A DNA stretch of 64,000 nt from assembly GCF_014805625.2 (NCBI RefSeq), contig NW_023998414.1, forward strand, positions 29,570,772-29,634,771, written 5' to 3'. Shown piece by piece: positions 24,272 to 36,661 of this stretch. The position numbers and the translations under genes are program-made. Each line of letters starts with the position of its first letter. Positions within the stretch are counted from its first letter, which is position 1. The notes under the pieces were generated by a model, which was not told the origin of the DNA, searched no databases, and saw only the letters and a list, made by a program, of their open reading frames with translations. This DNA is from Glossina fuscipes (taxonomy: Eukaryota; Arthropoda; Insecta; Diptera; Glossinidae).

Positions 24272-25214
24272 GTGAAATGCAATATGAATTAATAAAAAAA
24301 AAAAACTAAATTTCAAAGTTTAAATGTGACTCAAAGACACATCGTGATAAGATTAGGATTAAATTTAACCCTTTTTCTGTTTTTTTTTTTTTTTTTTTTT
24401 GTTCTTTCTCTATTTAGCAAAAGATGTACTTTTACTTAATACGAAAGCGAGCTCAGTTTTCAAACATGTGCTGTAAAGATAAAAAGCAATCTTCACCTCT
24501 TTTGACAAGAAAAGTTACTTTTAATAAGTTAAAAAAAATGCGAACAGACTCAGTTGTTGTAATTAAAACGCTTTGTTTGAAATGACTTTTTAAGGGAATA
24601 AAGCATTTAGTGTTTTTGCCGCCGTTCAAACTCATCTTGTCGAAAATAAATCTGATCTTGATACGAGATCTAATTAATAGATAAATATGATCAGATAATG
24701 GAAAGAATTTGCAAACACAACAAAGCTGAATAGCATACCATATATGTAATGAAATATTGCAAAAATATGTTTAAGATATTATAGTGCATTGAAAAGTCAC
24801 GTAATGTGTTGATACATAAAACAGTTGTGCTACATATTTCTGAACAATTTTAGAAGAATTTCAGGTGTACCTTCCAAACTGTTAACAAGAATGTAAATTG
24901 AATTTCTGTTTTTGTGTAAAATTTCTTTTATTTGTGATTAGTAAATAAATCAATTTTAAAATCCACCTGCGGATTACGCTCAAGTACATATGTTTTTTAA
25001 TTTTAATATTTTATATTCAGTTTTCCTTTAAAGTTTCTACGATCGTTTAAAGTAGCAAATAATTGCCGTAAGATTCATGGACGGATGGACGATAGACAAA
25101 TAATACAGCACACCGAACAATACACATAATACAATTAATCCGGTTCCGTGAACGGAAAATAATTGTTTTCACATTTATACCTAATTAACTGCACAATTGG
25201 TAGAATTTTAAATA

Positions 25215-25262
25215 ATAAAAAAAATAATAAATAAATAAATCAATAAATAAATAAAATAAAAT
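25215..25262. repeat. (AAAT)n-type microsatellite
   Basis: Repeated AAAT/AATA units with small interruptions. Confidence 0.8.
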
Positions 25263-27140
25263 TGCATGAAATCATTAGAGATTTTTTAAATTACAAAACT
25301 TGTTTTGCTTATTTTAAATGCTAAAAAATTATATTCAATATCGCCATTAGCGTAAAGAAAATTTTTGCCAAAAAGAATATCGAGGCTTATGCCTTCGTCT
25401 TCTTCGACTTTTCCACTATAGTTTGTTCAGTTTAAGATAACTTATACTGCTTGTGGTATAAGAGTTTGTGCGGATGTATAGAAAATTTAGGAGGATTTGA
25501 GACAGACTCTACCTCTTCATTTCCTGGATTGAGCTCAGCTTCCCTGTTCGTCTTGTTTTTTTTTTTTTTTTTTTTTTCTTTGGGTCAACTTACAGACTGC
25601 AACTTTCACGATATTGTAATGAAATCTGAGACACTGATGTTTTTTATTTCAAGGAATAACGCTATTGAAAGCAGTTCGAGATCGGATTCGCTTTTTTGAC
25701 CACTTCGACCACACATAAGATCTTGAACCTTGAACTACTATAGCGTTTTTAAAATTAATGCACAAATATATTCACATCAAAATAATTTACATATATCTGT
25801 CTGTCTAATCTTTCCTCTCGATATGCTCTCGACGCAAACGTCAAGGCTTGTTGAATGAGAGACGATTTTATGAGGTTACTCCGTCAGTCCTTAGTTTACG
25901 ATTTCGAAACAATTGCAAAGCTTATTGCTTAGTAATCTTATTGAAAGGTTGTATGTTTCCTTTTTAACCGCATTGCCCGCATTGTGTGTGCACTTTGCTA
26001 CCTTTGCATGTGCTTATTGCATTTTATTACATGCACTTTAGCAAATTGAGCAAACAGATGGTAAGCGTAAAAACACTTGTTGGATATATCGAATGTCAGG
26101 AACTGCGTTACGTATCATCAGTAAATTTGGTGTTTACGTTCTGGATTGAATTGAATATATCACGACTTGTTGCGAAAATGTTGCGTCTTTTTATTGATAT
26201 GAAATAACATTTCTTATGGTAAGGCGCCGTTTCATATACATATCAAATGAATAAGCGGTTGATTCATCAGCAATTCATTAAGCAATGATCTTTGCTATCT
26301 TTTTGTTATTCTTATTAAATACTATGCTTGCTACTTGCTATCTACAATCGATCAAACGTAAAGTTAAATCCCTTTTTTATTTACTCACGCGTTAAGTGAT
26401 AATTTCACTAATAATATAAAAATATAAGATAGATATGTATGTAATGGTAATCTCAAAAAGCGAAGACAGACGGACATATATTGATTTCTTAAGATTTCAT
26501 ATACTTACTTTACTGATCTGCTTCCCATATTATATCAAATTGTGTGTGAAAGTAGGCTTCTTACTATGTTAATTGCGCGTCAAGCGTTGTCTATGCATCA
26601 GATTGTCAAGCGAGTTTATTAGCTTTTAGTTAAATGTAACGGGAGAACGCATTATATCAATTATTTGTTGGTGGAGTAACTGTTATATTCACCTACACAA
26701 ATAGAGATGGAGATGGAGTTAGATATCTTGTGACGGCATTGCCAAGTTGGGTGCCTGCCCGAGTCTTATCATGTTTTCAAGGCATTCGCTAATGACTGTA
26801 CAGACGGAAGCGCAGTCTTTGACTATTCCAGTCAAAAATTACTGACTCTAGAAACTGTTGCCATCGTGTTTTCCTTCATAAGCACTTATCTCCATAATAA
26901 ATCGTTTCGAGCTCTTTACATATCCATTATCTCTAATGAATTTCGTCCAATATCAGTTATCTGTCAAAGTAACTAATTGAAACCATCGCTATATCTATCT
27001 ATGTTTATGTACGCAGACGTTGCTAAACTCTTTCCTTCCTTTATATCGCAAGCGCACTCGTATCTCCTTCACATTGCTCTAAACAATATTTTACGACATT
27101 AGACATTTCTCGTTAAAGATGAATTAAAAGAATGCAAGAA

Positions 27141-27214
27141 CTTCTCATTCTCAAGGAGAAATCAATGACCGTTCGTTGAGTGTTTCATTGATTCATCAAA
27201 TCTTGAGAATGAAG
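27141..27214. other. Compound hairpin, two stacked stems
   Basis: The outer stem pairs CATTCTCAAG (27146-27155) with CTTGAGAATG (27202-27211). The inner stem pairs AATCAATGA (about 27160-27168) with TCATTGATT (27185-27193). The stems are separated by a small asymmetric internal loop and closed by a 16-nt apical loop. The overall size (about 75 nt) is in the range of insect microRNA precursors, but I do not recognise either arm as a known miRNA and the internal loop is larger than usual. Confidence 0.5.
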
Positions 27215-27994
27215 ATGCGGGCATTGACTTAGGGTGATCAAAAACTACGGTTTAAACTGCATTTTTTGAGCTCTCTGTTAATAAGCCCAGGTGAGCGCAT
27301 GAATTATTAATAAACGGTGGTCCGTATATACTGTACCTCAACTGATGCCTGGATATAAAAATGTGATCTAAGATAATAGAAACAGAAATAGGGTAACAGA
27401 GCGCTTATGGCCGGAAAGAATGCGTAAAATCTTTTCACTTGAAATCATTAACGTTTACACTGCATTGAAATAGTTAAGTGACTAATTTCGACCTACAAAC
27501 ATATCGTTTTAATTTAGATAAGACATGTGGCGAGTAATGAAAAGTGGAAAAACGAAAAAGCGAAGAATAAAAAGAAAGAAACTAAATTAACTATTTAAGG
27601 GACGAACAGTATATATATACCTCTGCCTGCTTTCACAGTGTTCTTTAGTTGATATGCGATGCATGCGGAGCATTGCAGTTAAAGTTTAGTTTCATTGGAG
27701 AAAGAGTAAAATTAACATGAACTATTTGCACACGTAGTTGAGGATTTTAGATATTCGCTTAATCCTATGTCATTGCAAATGCAAGGAACAAGAAAGACGA
27801 GTAAAGGAAGGGAAAATCCCCAAAGAAGATTAGGTTATGTATTAGGGTTAACAATAACATGATTTGTAAGTGACAAGTGGATATGAATTTTTTTTATGTA
27901 ATTTGTGTACTTTTTGTTTATAATGGTTCCACATTTGTTAGTTTACGCAGCTTCGTAGTAGAAAAGTTGCTTGAGAGGAACCTAGCATAATTTT

Positions 27995-27996
<2 letters not shown>

Positions 27997-28036
<40 letters not shown>
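27997..28036. repeat. Long poly-T tract
   Basis: About 40 uninterrupted thymines followed by GGGG, the longest homopolymer in the window. Length in the assembly is likely approximate. Confidence 0.9.
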
Positions 28037-28037
<1 letters not shown>

Positions 28038-28339
28038 GGGTTATTTGGAAATTCTTGTCGCAGTTACCCCGTATTGGGCAGGCATTTCACATAAGAGAAT
28101 TTGATTTTCGTTACTCTATTTATGATTTCCTTCTATTTATGTTTTTGATATGCTGCACACGATTACGGAACAGAAAACGATCAGCGAAAAGAATTTCAAA
28201 GAAGGGAGAAAGCAAGTCCTTCCTTTCCTAGGTAATTACAATAGATATAATGCTAACCGCAATTTTCAACTGTCGTTGAATACTTCACAACCAAGTTCAT
28301 TCACTGAGTAAATGCTGATCTAATCGGTTTGGAATACAA

Positions 28340-28750
28340 AATTGAACCTAGAACGGGATGTTGTGGGAGGACCGGTAGGAATAGGTAGACGGTCAACAGA
28401 TCAATTTAAAATAAAACGCGAGAATTACCTTTCAACTGAAAACTTTTCGAATAATTTAACTTCGAGTGGCAGAACACCGCTCCCTATTTCCTCAATCGGC
28501 ATCTGCTTATCGGCAAAGCAGAAAAGAATTCAACTGCATTTTTCTGTTCGAGTAAAGTGTGGACTCGGTCAATTGCACTAAGGCTTGCGTATTCATATTG
28601 ATTGAATGATCTTTCGCTTGGTTTCAACTGAAATTACAAGAGTTCCCCCGAATCATTGAAATCACGTTTCAGTGCAAACGCGAACGGAATAAGTTAGTTA
28701 GCCAAGTGCCAGTTCATTTGAATGAATTAAGAATGTACGAATGCTTATCT
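28340..28750. promoter_or_regulatory. Possible 5' exon/core promoter segment (weak)
   Basis: Less AT-rich than its surroundings. At 28667-28675 the sequence TTTCAGTGC fits the arthropod Initiator pattern TCAGT. It is followed by CAAACGCGAACGG and AGTTAGTTAGCCAAGTGCCAG, a style common in fly 5' leaders. No TATA box is placed at -30 and no clear DPE is seen at +28. The 79-codon plus-strand frame upstream (28342-28581) has no known domain. This is a suggestion only. Confidence 0.2.
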
Positions 28751-29138
28751 CTTCAAGCGTTGGAATTTTTTTTATGTTCAAATTTTTTTTGCTTCTTTTT
28801 TTTGCGAAATAATTGAAAAGGGATTGTGGTAAACAAACGAATAAAGCAAATCGGAGTCCGCGTAACAAAGGTTTGATTTATCAGCATATATATATTTCGG
28901 ATCTACTATTAGTAATTAGTAATAATTTGCGGTTAATTTAAAGGGCACTTAACTGTGACCATATAATTTTAAAAGGAAATTTACCATAAACATAAGAACG
29001 CAACAAATAAAACTAAATAAAAAAAAAAAAAAGAAAAAAAAAATAATTAAATGAAGTCAACAAACTTTTAATAACCTCAACAAAGTCAATTTAATTTTTA
29101 TGTTAATCAATTTTTATAACCACTAATATAGAATGGTC

Positions 29139-29310
29139 AGCATATGTATGTATATATATATGCAATAATTATTTTATATATTATAATATATATAGTATAA
29201 CTGTACATTTATTAAGCACAAAAAAAAAATATATATATTTATATATATATGTATGTATATATATATAAAATAAAAAATAAAAAATAATAATAATAATAGT
29301 AAATAAATGA
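29139..29310. repeat. AT microsatellite cluster
   Basis: Successive TATATA, (A)n, TATG/TATA and (AATA)n/(TAA)n segments over about 170 bp. Confidence 0.85.
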
Positions 29311-29564
29311 ATAATTTGTCAAGATTAAGCGAGAAATCATTAAAATGGTATTTAATTAAATTTTCAAATACTAATAGAATCCTAAGACGATAAGGATTTT
29401 GCTCTTCTTTTCATCTACCCATTGTCTATATATAATAATAACATATTTGAATGTGTATCGAGTGTGCATTCTTTATTATAATTTATTGATGACATTCAAC
29501 ATTTTTCTTCACAATTCTTACGTTTCTAATTTAGAGTTTATTGTGAAGGTCTGGTTGATTTCTG

Positions 29565-29598
<34 letters not shown>

Positions 29599-29614
29599 GT
29601 CTCTCTCTCTCTCT
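29565..29614. repeat. Compound (TA)n(TC)n microsatellite
   Basis: About 16 TA units followed by TCTG and about seven CT units. It produces the Tyr-Ile and Ser-Leu repeats in the overlapping frame. Confidence 0.92.
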
Positions 29615-29735
29615 ATCATATATATTCGTATGATGTCTTTGTCATGGCCGTCTTCACCCTGAATATTTGTATCATTTTATATAAGTGTCATATTAAATTT
29701 ATATGCATACGTATGTCTTTAGGTATAAATAATTA

Positions 29736-29753
29736 TTAGGTTGGCCAAAATGC
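29736..29753 (+). mobile_element. Mariner-type terminal sequence (5' end)
   Basis: TTAGGTTGGCCAAAATGC directly follows TA. The start TTAGGTTGG-CAAAA is typical of mariner-family terminal inverted repeats, and mariner elements insert at TA. No matching right end was found nearby. The transposase relic at 30.59 kb is in the expected orientation but about 850 bp away, further than the usual few hundred bp, so the two may or may not be one element. Confidence 0.5.
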
Positions 29754-30585
29754 ATTTATAGACGACATGTTTTAAGTCTCTCATCATCATATAATTGAGT
29801 TTTCCTTTTCACTATTTCTTGTATTATGTAATAATAATAATCAGCTTAGGTGGGACAACCGTGTTAAAGTGAATTCTCATACAAAAAAAGTGCTATTAAA
29901 GATTTTTAACAAAATTTGACTTTTTTATTCCAATAAGACGAAGAAAGCTACTGAGTTATATAAAAAGTTGAGTTAACTTTGGGAAATTAATTGCTTGAGA
30001 AGGTATACGCGCAACAGGAAATTTTCGAAAAAAGCATAAACAAATAAATTTCATTCTAATAGATATGTTCTTCTTCTAAACATAATCTATGTCTTAGTTA
30101 TCTAGGTTTAAATTGCATAAGTCATAACTGAAGACAAGATGTTGCATAAGCATAGCCGCCAATAAAAATTTAACTTTTATTTAAACAACTTAAGGTTTAA
30201 TAGAAACTGAATTTTCAAATTCCGAGTCCAAGAATGAAAAATTTGATTACCTAAAATGAAAGCTGCATCTCCGTGCATTTCGAGCTTCTCGCATGTAGCC
30301 TTAGAAGCACATATATATACTTTCGGATTTGATTAAATCAAAGTTCAGTTGACAATGAAAGATCGAAATAAATTTCTTGCCCAATACATAGGCATATAAA
30401 ATAGATGGTCCAATGGGCAAATTTCTTGCTGCCTTTTCTGACACTAGGTTGAGATAACTAGGATTAGGATTATATTAGGATATATGTATATGTATATATG
30501 TTATGCAAAGCAAAGTCCTTTCAAAGTGATCGATTGTATTATAATTGTGAACCGTAAGTAACTAGGACGTGGGCACATGAGATAT
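29754..30585. other. AT-rich stretch between mariner end and transposase relic
   Basis: No recognisable gene. It may be mariner 5' sequence plus a later insertion, or unrelated DNA. A short TA run lies at about 30480-30500. Confidence 0.4.
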
Positions 30586-30811
30586 ATTTTACTTTTTTTA
30601 TTTCAAAAAGGATAAAAGTGTTGCAAGGAGACATGGAGTGTGAGACTAATGCTGGAGGCGAATACATTTGCCAAATTTGGTTTGTGAAATTTCGTTGCGG
30701 AAAGCTTTACTGCGTTCTCGTACCCAAAACACCATTGACGGCGACCAACTAAAGGTCATGATTGAGACTGATCGACACATGACGTTGGGTGGGATTGCAG
30801 AAAAACTGAAT
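30586..30811 (+). pseudogene. Mariner transposase N-terminal relic
   Basis: Three consecutive pieces in different frames match the N-terminal DNA-binding region of mariner transposases. The first is KKDKSVARRHG (from 30605), which fits the KKGKSxxEAxR segment. The second is EYICQIWFVKFRCGK (30660-30704), which fits the conserved helix CQxWFxKFRSGxF. The third is DGDQLKVMIETDRHMTLGGIAEKLN (30737-30811), which fits DNDxLKxxIExDPxxTxxELAxxLN. At least two frameshifts and an in-frame stop after RRHGV break it. The catalytic D,D34D domain is absent downstream, so this is a dead, 3'-truncated copy. The order and spacing of the three blocks make the assignment firm; the mariner subfamily is not resolved. 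Confidence 0.8.
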
Positions 30812-31164
30812 CCATTCAAAACAAGAAACTTATTACTTATATAAGGAAAAGAATGGTTTTTTGTTGACAGTGCGAAAACCGCAAGAAATTTCCGGACTAC
30901 CTATAATATATATATATATAAGCAGATATATTCTACAGGCTTGCATACACCTTTTGGTTTATGTAAAACCTGCACATACGAGTGCGAGTGCGAGTATAAC
31001 GTGCGTATGGATTGTAGAGTAGAGTTTAGTTTTGTTTTTCACATTTACACCACAATATTATTTATGTTTTCATTACAATCATCATTATTCATAGTTTTTT
31101 TCCTTCTTTTTCATCTTCTTTGCATTATTGTCTTCTTACTGGTTTCTTTTTTTTTTTTTTCTTT

Positions 31165-31205
31165 TTCTTCTTCTTCTTATTATTATTATTGTTATTATTA
31201 TTATT
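31165..31205. repeat. Compound (TTC)n(TTA)n microsatellite
   Basis: Four TTC units pass into about ten TTA units with one TTG, following a run of T. Confidence 0.9.
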
Positions 31206-31452
31206 GCTTTGTAAATTGCTCTTTGACAAAGAGATTGAGGGACGCCTGAATGCTTGAACGAATAAATGGACTCATTTACAAAGCAGACGGAATTATACTT
31301 TATTTGTTGCTCTTACTGTTTTTACTCTTGTTCTATTCGTTTAGTTGGTCAAAGTCAGATTAAATTCACATAATATTCTTTATGGTTTTGTCGTTAGTTA
31401 TGTTCTTTATATTTCTTATTATTACTAACAAGCGTTATGCTTAACACACATA

Positions 31453-31459
31453 CATATAT

Positions 31460-31549
<90 letters not shown>

Positions 31550-31554
31550 ATTTA
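31453..31554. repeat. Long imperfect (TA)n tract
   Basis: About 100 bp of TA repeats punctuated at irregular intervals by an extra A or T (TATAAATATA, TATTTATA), which makes it nearly self-complementary. Confidence 0.93.
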
Positions 31555-32750
31555 TTTTCTGTACCCTGCACACATTGACGGCACAATAAATTCTCTATCG
31601 GTTTTGTAACAGCAATAGTTTCATCCTTTCTCTATCCGCTCATTGTAGCCATTGTTGGTTCATAATGGTCGTTAATATTGAGTGCAGTACTTTCATAATA
31701 GCTTATTTATATAATTGTGGATGATTGTTATCCAAGAGTCGGTTTAATGTTTTATGTTTCGTCTTAGGAATGCGTAAAGTTTCGTATTTGTTTCACTTTT
31801 TTCTGTTGTAATCGAAACCAAATCTTAATTTGCAGAATTATTATATGAAATTTAATATGTCTTTGATTGTTTTTAAAGATTATGTCGGCTTATTATTGAA
31901 AATGGACTCGATTGAATTAACATTTTCATATAATCGTTTCTCATGTATCATGTGTGTGCATTATCATCATTGCATTAACTGAATGCAATGACTTTTTGAA
32001 TTTTCAAACGATTAACGCGTTTAAGCATAGACTAGTATCTATGTGTATAATTTAGAAGGATTTCTTTTTTTTTCTGCTTAAGTGCTTTAATATGCAGTCT
32101 ATTATTATCATTGTCCGATATTATGGTTTACATTTACAAAATAACATAAGAATTATTCTTTTAAAATATTTATGCAAATATTCAGTAATATATATATATA
32201 TATATGTATAAGATTTTGTAATCTACATTTCTTATAGCCGTCTGGGAAAATTTGGATTTATTCATATGCAAGCATTCTTGATAAAATGTAATTTTGTTGC
32301 TTTTTGAATTTGTCCTTTAAACCATATACCGTCAAGTCTGCACGATGAAAATTATCATTTTCATTGATTATCATCAATATTGGAGAAGTATTTTGAGTTC
32401 ATTATTTTGAGATAAAGTGAACATTCGGGTCATTCACGTAGAGAAGGATTTGCGGAAAATTTCTCTTTATAAATCTTTAAGTGAAACTATTCCTTAGAGT
32501 TGAAAGATGTCCTCAAATTTTGCTTTTTTCGTAGTGCGTTGTTTTTTTAATAAAATATGCTGCAACCACTTCCAGAAACCAGGCTTTTTTTCGAGCATAC
32601 AGCATTTGTGATTGATACATTTTACCATTCCTTTACACTTATTGCTTCACAATTACGCTCTGCACTCTCTAACATATTTGCTATTTCCTGTCCCCACAGT
32701 GCTATAGTTTTTTAGCTCATATAGCATAGTCTATACCATTTCGATAAAAA

Positions 32751-33550
32751 AACAAGCGAAAACATTATAGTCGGCCTGGGCTGATTATTAAATACCCTAC
32801 ACCACATTGTCTAACACAATTCTTATTTTTGCCATAGAACACAAAAGTTATGCCCTGTTTTTATAAGAACACACTGCTACACACTATTACTTCTTTGCAA
32901 ATGAATGGTTATGCCCAAGAGATTCAAAAGTTCAGGTACTTTTTATATCATTTTGTATGTCAAATTATTATTCTGAGTTAATTTTCATCATCACTTATAA
33001 AAATGTAGAATTTTCCGCCTAATAAAGGATCAATTGTCGTGAAGTCCTTACATAGGGTACGATCCAATTAGTAGGACGAGATGATGCAAATTTGCTGCAA
33101 TTAATTTTTTTAAGTTAAATGGGTATTATGATACAATTTTCATCGTGAAGCATTGAAAATGATGTATTTTTGTCGTATGAACTTCAGTTGTCGTTATATG
33201 AGAGGAGGTCCAAAAATTTGGAATGCCAGTATATAGTGTTATATGGGCAGTGGTCGAGAAAGTGAAACGATTCGGATCATTTTGAATAATGTTCGTCCTA
33301 AGGTCAAATCGCGTCATCGTAACAAATTTCATCAAAATATCTCAAAAATTGCAACCTGTAGCTTGCACAAACATTTATACGGACAAACATCAGACGGACC
33401 GAGAGACAGATTAATTTAGATAAAATCAGATTATGATTCGGAATCGATCGATATAATAAAAGCTGGGTCTATCTTAAGTCCCTCTGCGTGTTACATACAT
33501 CCGCACTAATTTAATATACCTTGAATCATAAGTAGTGTAGGGTATAAAAA
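32751..33550 (+). mobile_element. DINE-1-like repeat, family A, copy 3 (longest)
   Basis: Begins AACAAGCGAAAACATTATAG and ends GGGTATAAAAAGC. Near each end are inverted subterminal repeats: ATACCCTACACCA (32792-32804) and the reverse complement of TAGTGTAGGGTAT (33533-33545), 12 of 13 identical. Internally it has CATTTTGAATAATGTTCG, AATTTCATCAAAATATC...CAACCTGTAG, GGACAAACATCAGACGGACC, CGATCGATATAATAAAAG, CTTAAGTCCCTCTGCGTG and TTACATACATCCG. These blocks recur in order in the other A copies. No transposase or helicase frame is present, so it is non-autonomous. Confidence 0.8.
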
Positions 33551-34589
33551 GCAAGTAATTCATCTCATTTATATAAATGGGAAAAAATTGTCTTTACATA
33601 AATTTCATCAAAGTTGTAAATGGAATGATTGTTCTACGATAAGAAGTAGGATATGTCGTAATCGATCTTAACTGACTTGCCCTCGGTGTTCATAAAAAGT
33701 GGCTTTAGGTTCTTTTATTAGCTATAATTTTATTATTATTATACAAATATGAGAATAATTATTATTCATATACAAATTATACGTACGTACGTATATATGA
33801 TTGAAATTTTCATTATTTGAGAAAATGTTAATTACATCTTTTTTAATATACTCTCGCTGTTATATATATAATACTTTGAAAAAATTTGTTTAAATGCATT
33901 TCGTAATAGGAGAAGAATATATTCATCTAAATTTATTAAATAATTAGAAATGTATTTTAAATTACCGTAATTAAAGAGTGTAAAGTTACGTTGCGAAGAC
34001 CATAGGAAACAAGTAAGAACTTTTTTAATACCTTTGCCACCACTTGCTTGGTATGCAAAAAATATCTCAGTTTCGTTCGACAGTTAATTGTATCATCTCT
34101 TAGAGTCTATTTATTGAGCGATCATGAGCTTAAAAAAAAAAAACAAATTATGAGTAATTTTTCGGGCGATCATACCAGCGATCCAATTCCACTCTAATTG
34201 CATTTGGGTGAAGAAGATGCTAATTACGTGTATGGATAAATGGGAAATAATCTGAAATTTAAATTTAGTAATCAATCGTGGAACTCGAGTTATCCGATAT
34301 TTCTTCACGCGAGCGAGAATATGAAGACAATTTCGTCAGTTTCCCGAGATTGTTTTTGACTGTTTCCTTCATATTACGGGCACGCCTATTTCTCATCCTT
34401 CCATTCTTAATTGATCGAATATTTCACCCCGCACTATATAAAGTTAATTGGGAATGTGTGTAACGAATGACCGTGCGAGGCTTGCGCGCTTTCATGCTTT
34501 AATAAATGCTTGAAAAAGCTTAGCAAACGTTTGTGAGAATATTTTCCAAACAAATTTGCTTACGATTGATTGTTCTTGCAAGCTATTTA

Positions 34590-34595
<6 letters not shown>

Positions 34596-34620
<25 letters not shown>
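34596..34620. repeat. Poly-A tract
   Basis: About 25 uninterrupted adenines. Confidence 0.9.
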
Positions 34621-35187
34621 TGCCTGTAACAAGAGAAGTAAAATATTGCCTTAATTTGTTAGCCTTATCGAGCTATTCTGCTATTTGTACATCAATATTT
34701 TGATTAGGAAAAAAGTCTTTTACAAAATATTTAATTTCCTTATGAAGTGCCCTTGATTGCTAAACGCTAGGTATACAAAGCTCGCATTAAGACGATTTTG
34801 TTTTGTTTTGTAAAAGCAGATTAAAAATTATTGATAACATTTGAAGTATATAGTTGAAATATATACCAATGTGTACTCACACGCAATACCTAATACAAAC
34901 AAATCGAATTCTGCTAGTAAAAGCACGTACGTATCTCTATATATATATAAAATATATATATAAATATAGATGTATATGTATGTAAAATATGTTTACTTGT
35001 TTTACATTGTTTTGAAAAAACAAAAATTAATTGAAAATTTGTTTTTATCTCTCTGTGCACAGTGAAATTAATTTAACATATTTCCTTGGAACAGAAACAA
35101 ATTTTCTCGCAAATTTTTCTTAACGAAAAAATATTTTTGCAAATTTAATTTATTGCAATTCAATTTTTTTCAATAAATCACAATCGT

Positions 35188-35217
35188 ACACACACACACA
35201 CATATATATATATATAT
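35188..35217. repeat. Compound (CA)n(TA)n microsatellite
   Basis: About seven CA units passing directly into about seven TA units. Confidence 0.9.
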
Positions 35218-35391
35218 CAATCAAAACACTAGAATTATTAGCTTCAATTAGTTTTGAGAAAAAAAATTTATTTATTTAGATCTATATATATATATATGGG
35301 GAAAGGAAGTTGTCCACTCTGTCTGTGTAAAATGCTTTACAGTGATTCCGTGCACAATTTTTTATTAATATACACAATTGCGTTTATTTAT

Positions 35392-35416
35392 TAAAAAAAA
35401 AAAAAAAAAAAAAAAA
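35392..35416. repeat. Poly-A tract
   Basis: About 25 uninterrupted adenines. Confidence 0.9.
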
Positions 35417-36661
35417 TCATAATAACGGTTAAAAAGTGCGATTGAAAGCTAAGGGAGCAGTAAGTCCAAGCGGCTAAGATTTGATTCGTGGACGATAGCA
35501 CATCTCCTCCATCCACATATCCTGATCGTACCACATATTTTCATAGCAAACCATTCCACGATGTGACACGCAATCACTTAGGAGAATTTTAGGAATAAGT
35601 AAAGTGTTGTTGCTGTCCTTCTTTTAAGCTTAAATTCATTTATATATCGAAACAAGATGTGTACAAACCTAAATAAGTGTTATACACAGAGCATATCTAT
35701 ATTGGAAATGCAATATGAAATAGTTAAGAAATTTTAGTTCAAAAGCTAATCGTTGCCTCGTTGGCGTTAGTTAGAAAGGCTTTTAAAATGCTTGATCAAA
35801 CATTTGTTCGCCCAGGTTTCTAAGATTGAAACTATCAAGAACTGGACGCAGGAATTCCACAGACTACACAGTAAGTAACGTTACGTAGGGAAGAAGCATT
35901 TAAACGAGTCACCTCAAAAAATAAATACTTTCGTCACTAACGATCAGCGGAATTACAGCATACACGTACTTACAACAACGTACTTAACTAAGACAAAAAG
36001 ATTCCTATCCCTTAAGCTTAAGCATTATAATATTCTTAATCTTTTTTTACGATTCGATCTAATATTAAAGCCTTACGTCATCTAGATTGTTTGGTATAGA
36101 TGCTCGCATTATTCCGTTTCAGGATCACTTTATTAATTTTATGGATTTCAGCTTAAATTCAGGATTAATTCTTCATGAAATATTAAGATTACTGGCAACA
36201 CACACAGTTTTCTTAATGTTCATACATCAGCTTGGAAACATAATTTTCTTACTGCATCGGTGTTCACTTTAATATTTATAAACATTGATGAGAGGGTTTC
36301 AATAAAATCCGGAAGTCGAAAAGTCTCAAATAAATAATTAAAAGTTATGGAGACCCTTATAGTCGCCTATCTGGGCCCACCTTTCTAAATACTAAAGTTC
36401 TCGTGGGCTTTTTCTTCATAAATTTATTAGAATCAGGTCAAGAACTTTCTTCCAAAACACCGCATGTTATACATATTCAATGCTTAAACTTGTTGCGCAC
36501 TTTTACTGAAGATGCCGATTAGTTCTCTAACCTTTTTCGATATAAAAGAAATATATATATTATATGATAGCTAATCCAAATCGACAACAAAATTGAATGC
36601 AAGTTTTTTTTTATTCTATTCTTGCAGAACTACTTCATGCTTGGAAAAAAAACAAGTAAGA

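Larger units (their letters stand above)
22411..29735. other. AT-rich noncoding stretch with two less AT-rich islands
   Basis: No supported gene. The notable parts are the island at 23430-23790, the compound hairpin at 27141-27214 and the island at 28340-28750, each listed separately. The rest is AT-rich with poly-T/poly-A runs (22068-22083, 23294-23307, 24381-24400, 25558-25576, 27997-28036) and TA/TC microsatellites. Confidence 0.55.
30812..32750. other. AT-rich noncoding stretch
   Basis: Contains TA, TTC/TTA and long TA-rich microsatellites (31165-31205, 31453-31554). The plus-strand frame at 30941-31249 is largely poly-Phe/Ser/Tyr from these repeats. No gene is supported. Confidence 0.6.
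33551..36661. other. AT-rich noncoding stretch
   Basis: No supported gene. AACAAGTAAGAAC at 34008 and the AATACC that follows resemble a lone 5' end of family A/B. Other contents are an ACGT palindrome near 33780-33795, poly-A (34596-34620), a CA/TA microsatellite (35188-35217) and poly-A (35392-35416). The 61-codon frame at 34278-34463 has ordinary composition and ends before a GTGTGTAACG sequence, but has no recognisable domain. Confidence 0.5.

Noticed and set aside
27600..27670. TATA box (TATATATATACC) with downstream start-like site
   Set aside because: TA runs are everywhere in the window and the supposed start CACAGTG fits the Initiator poorly.
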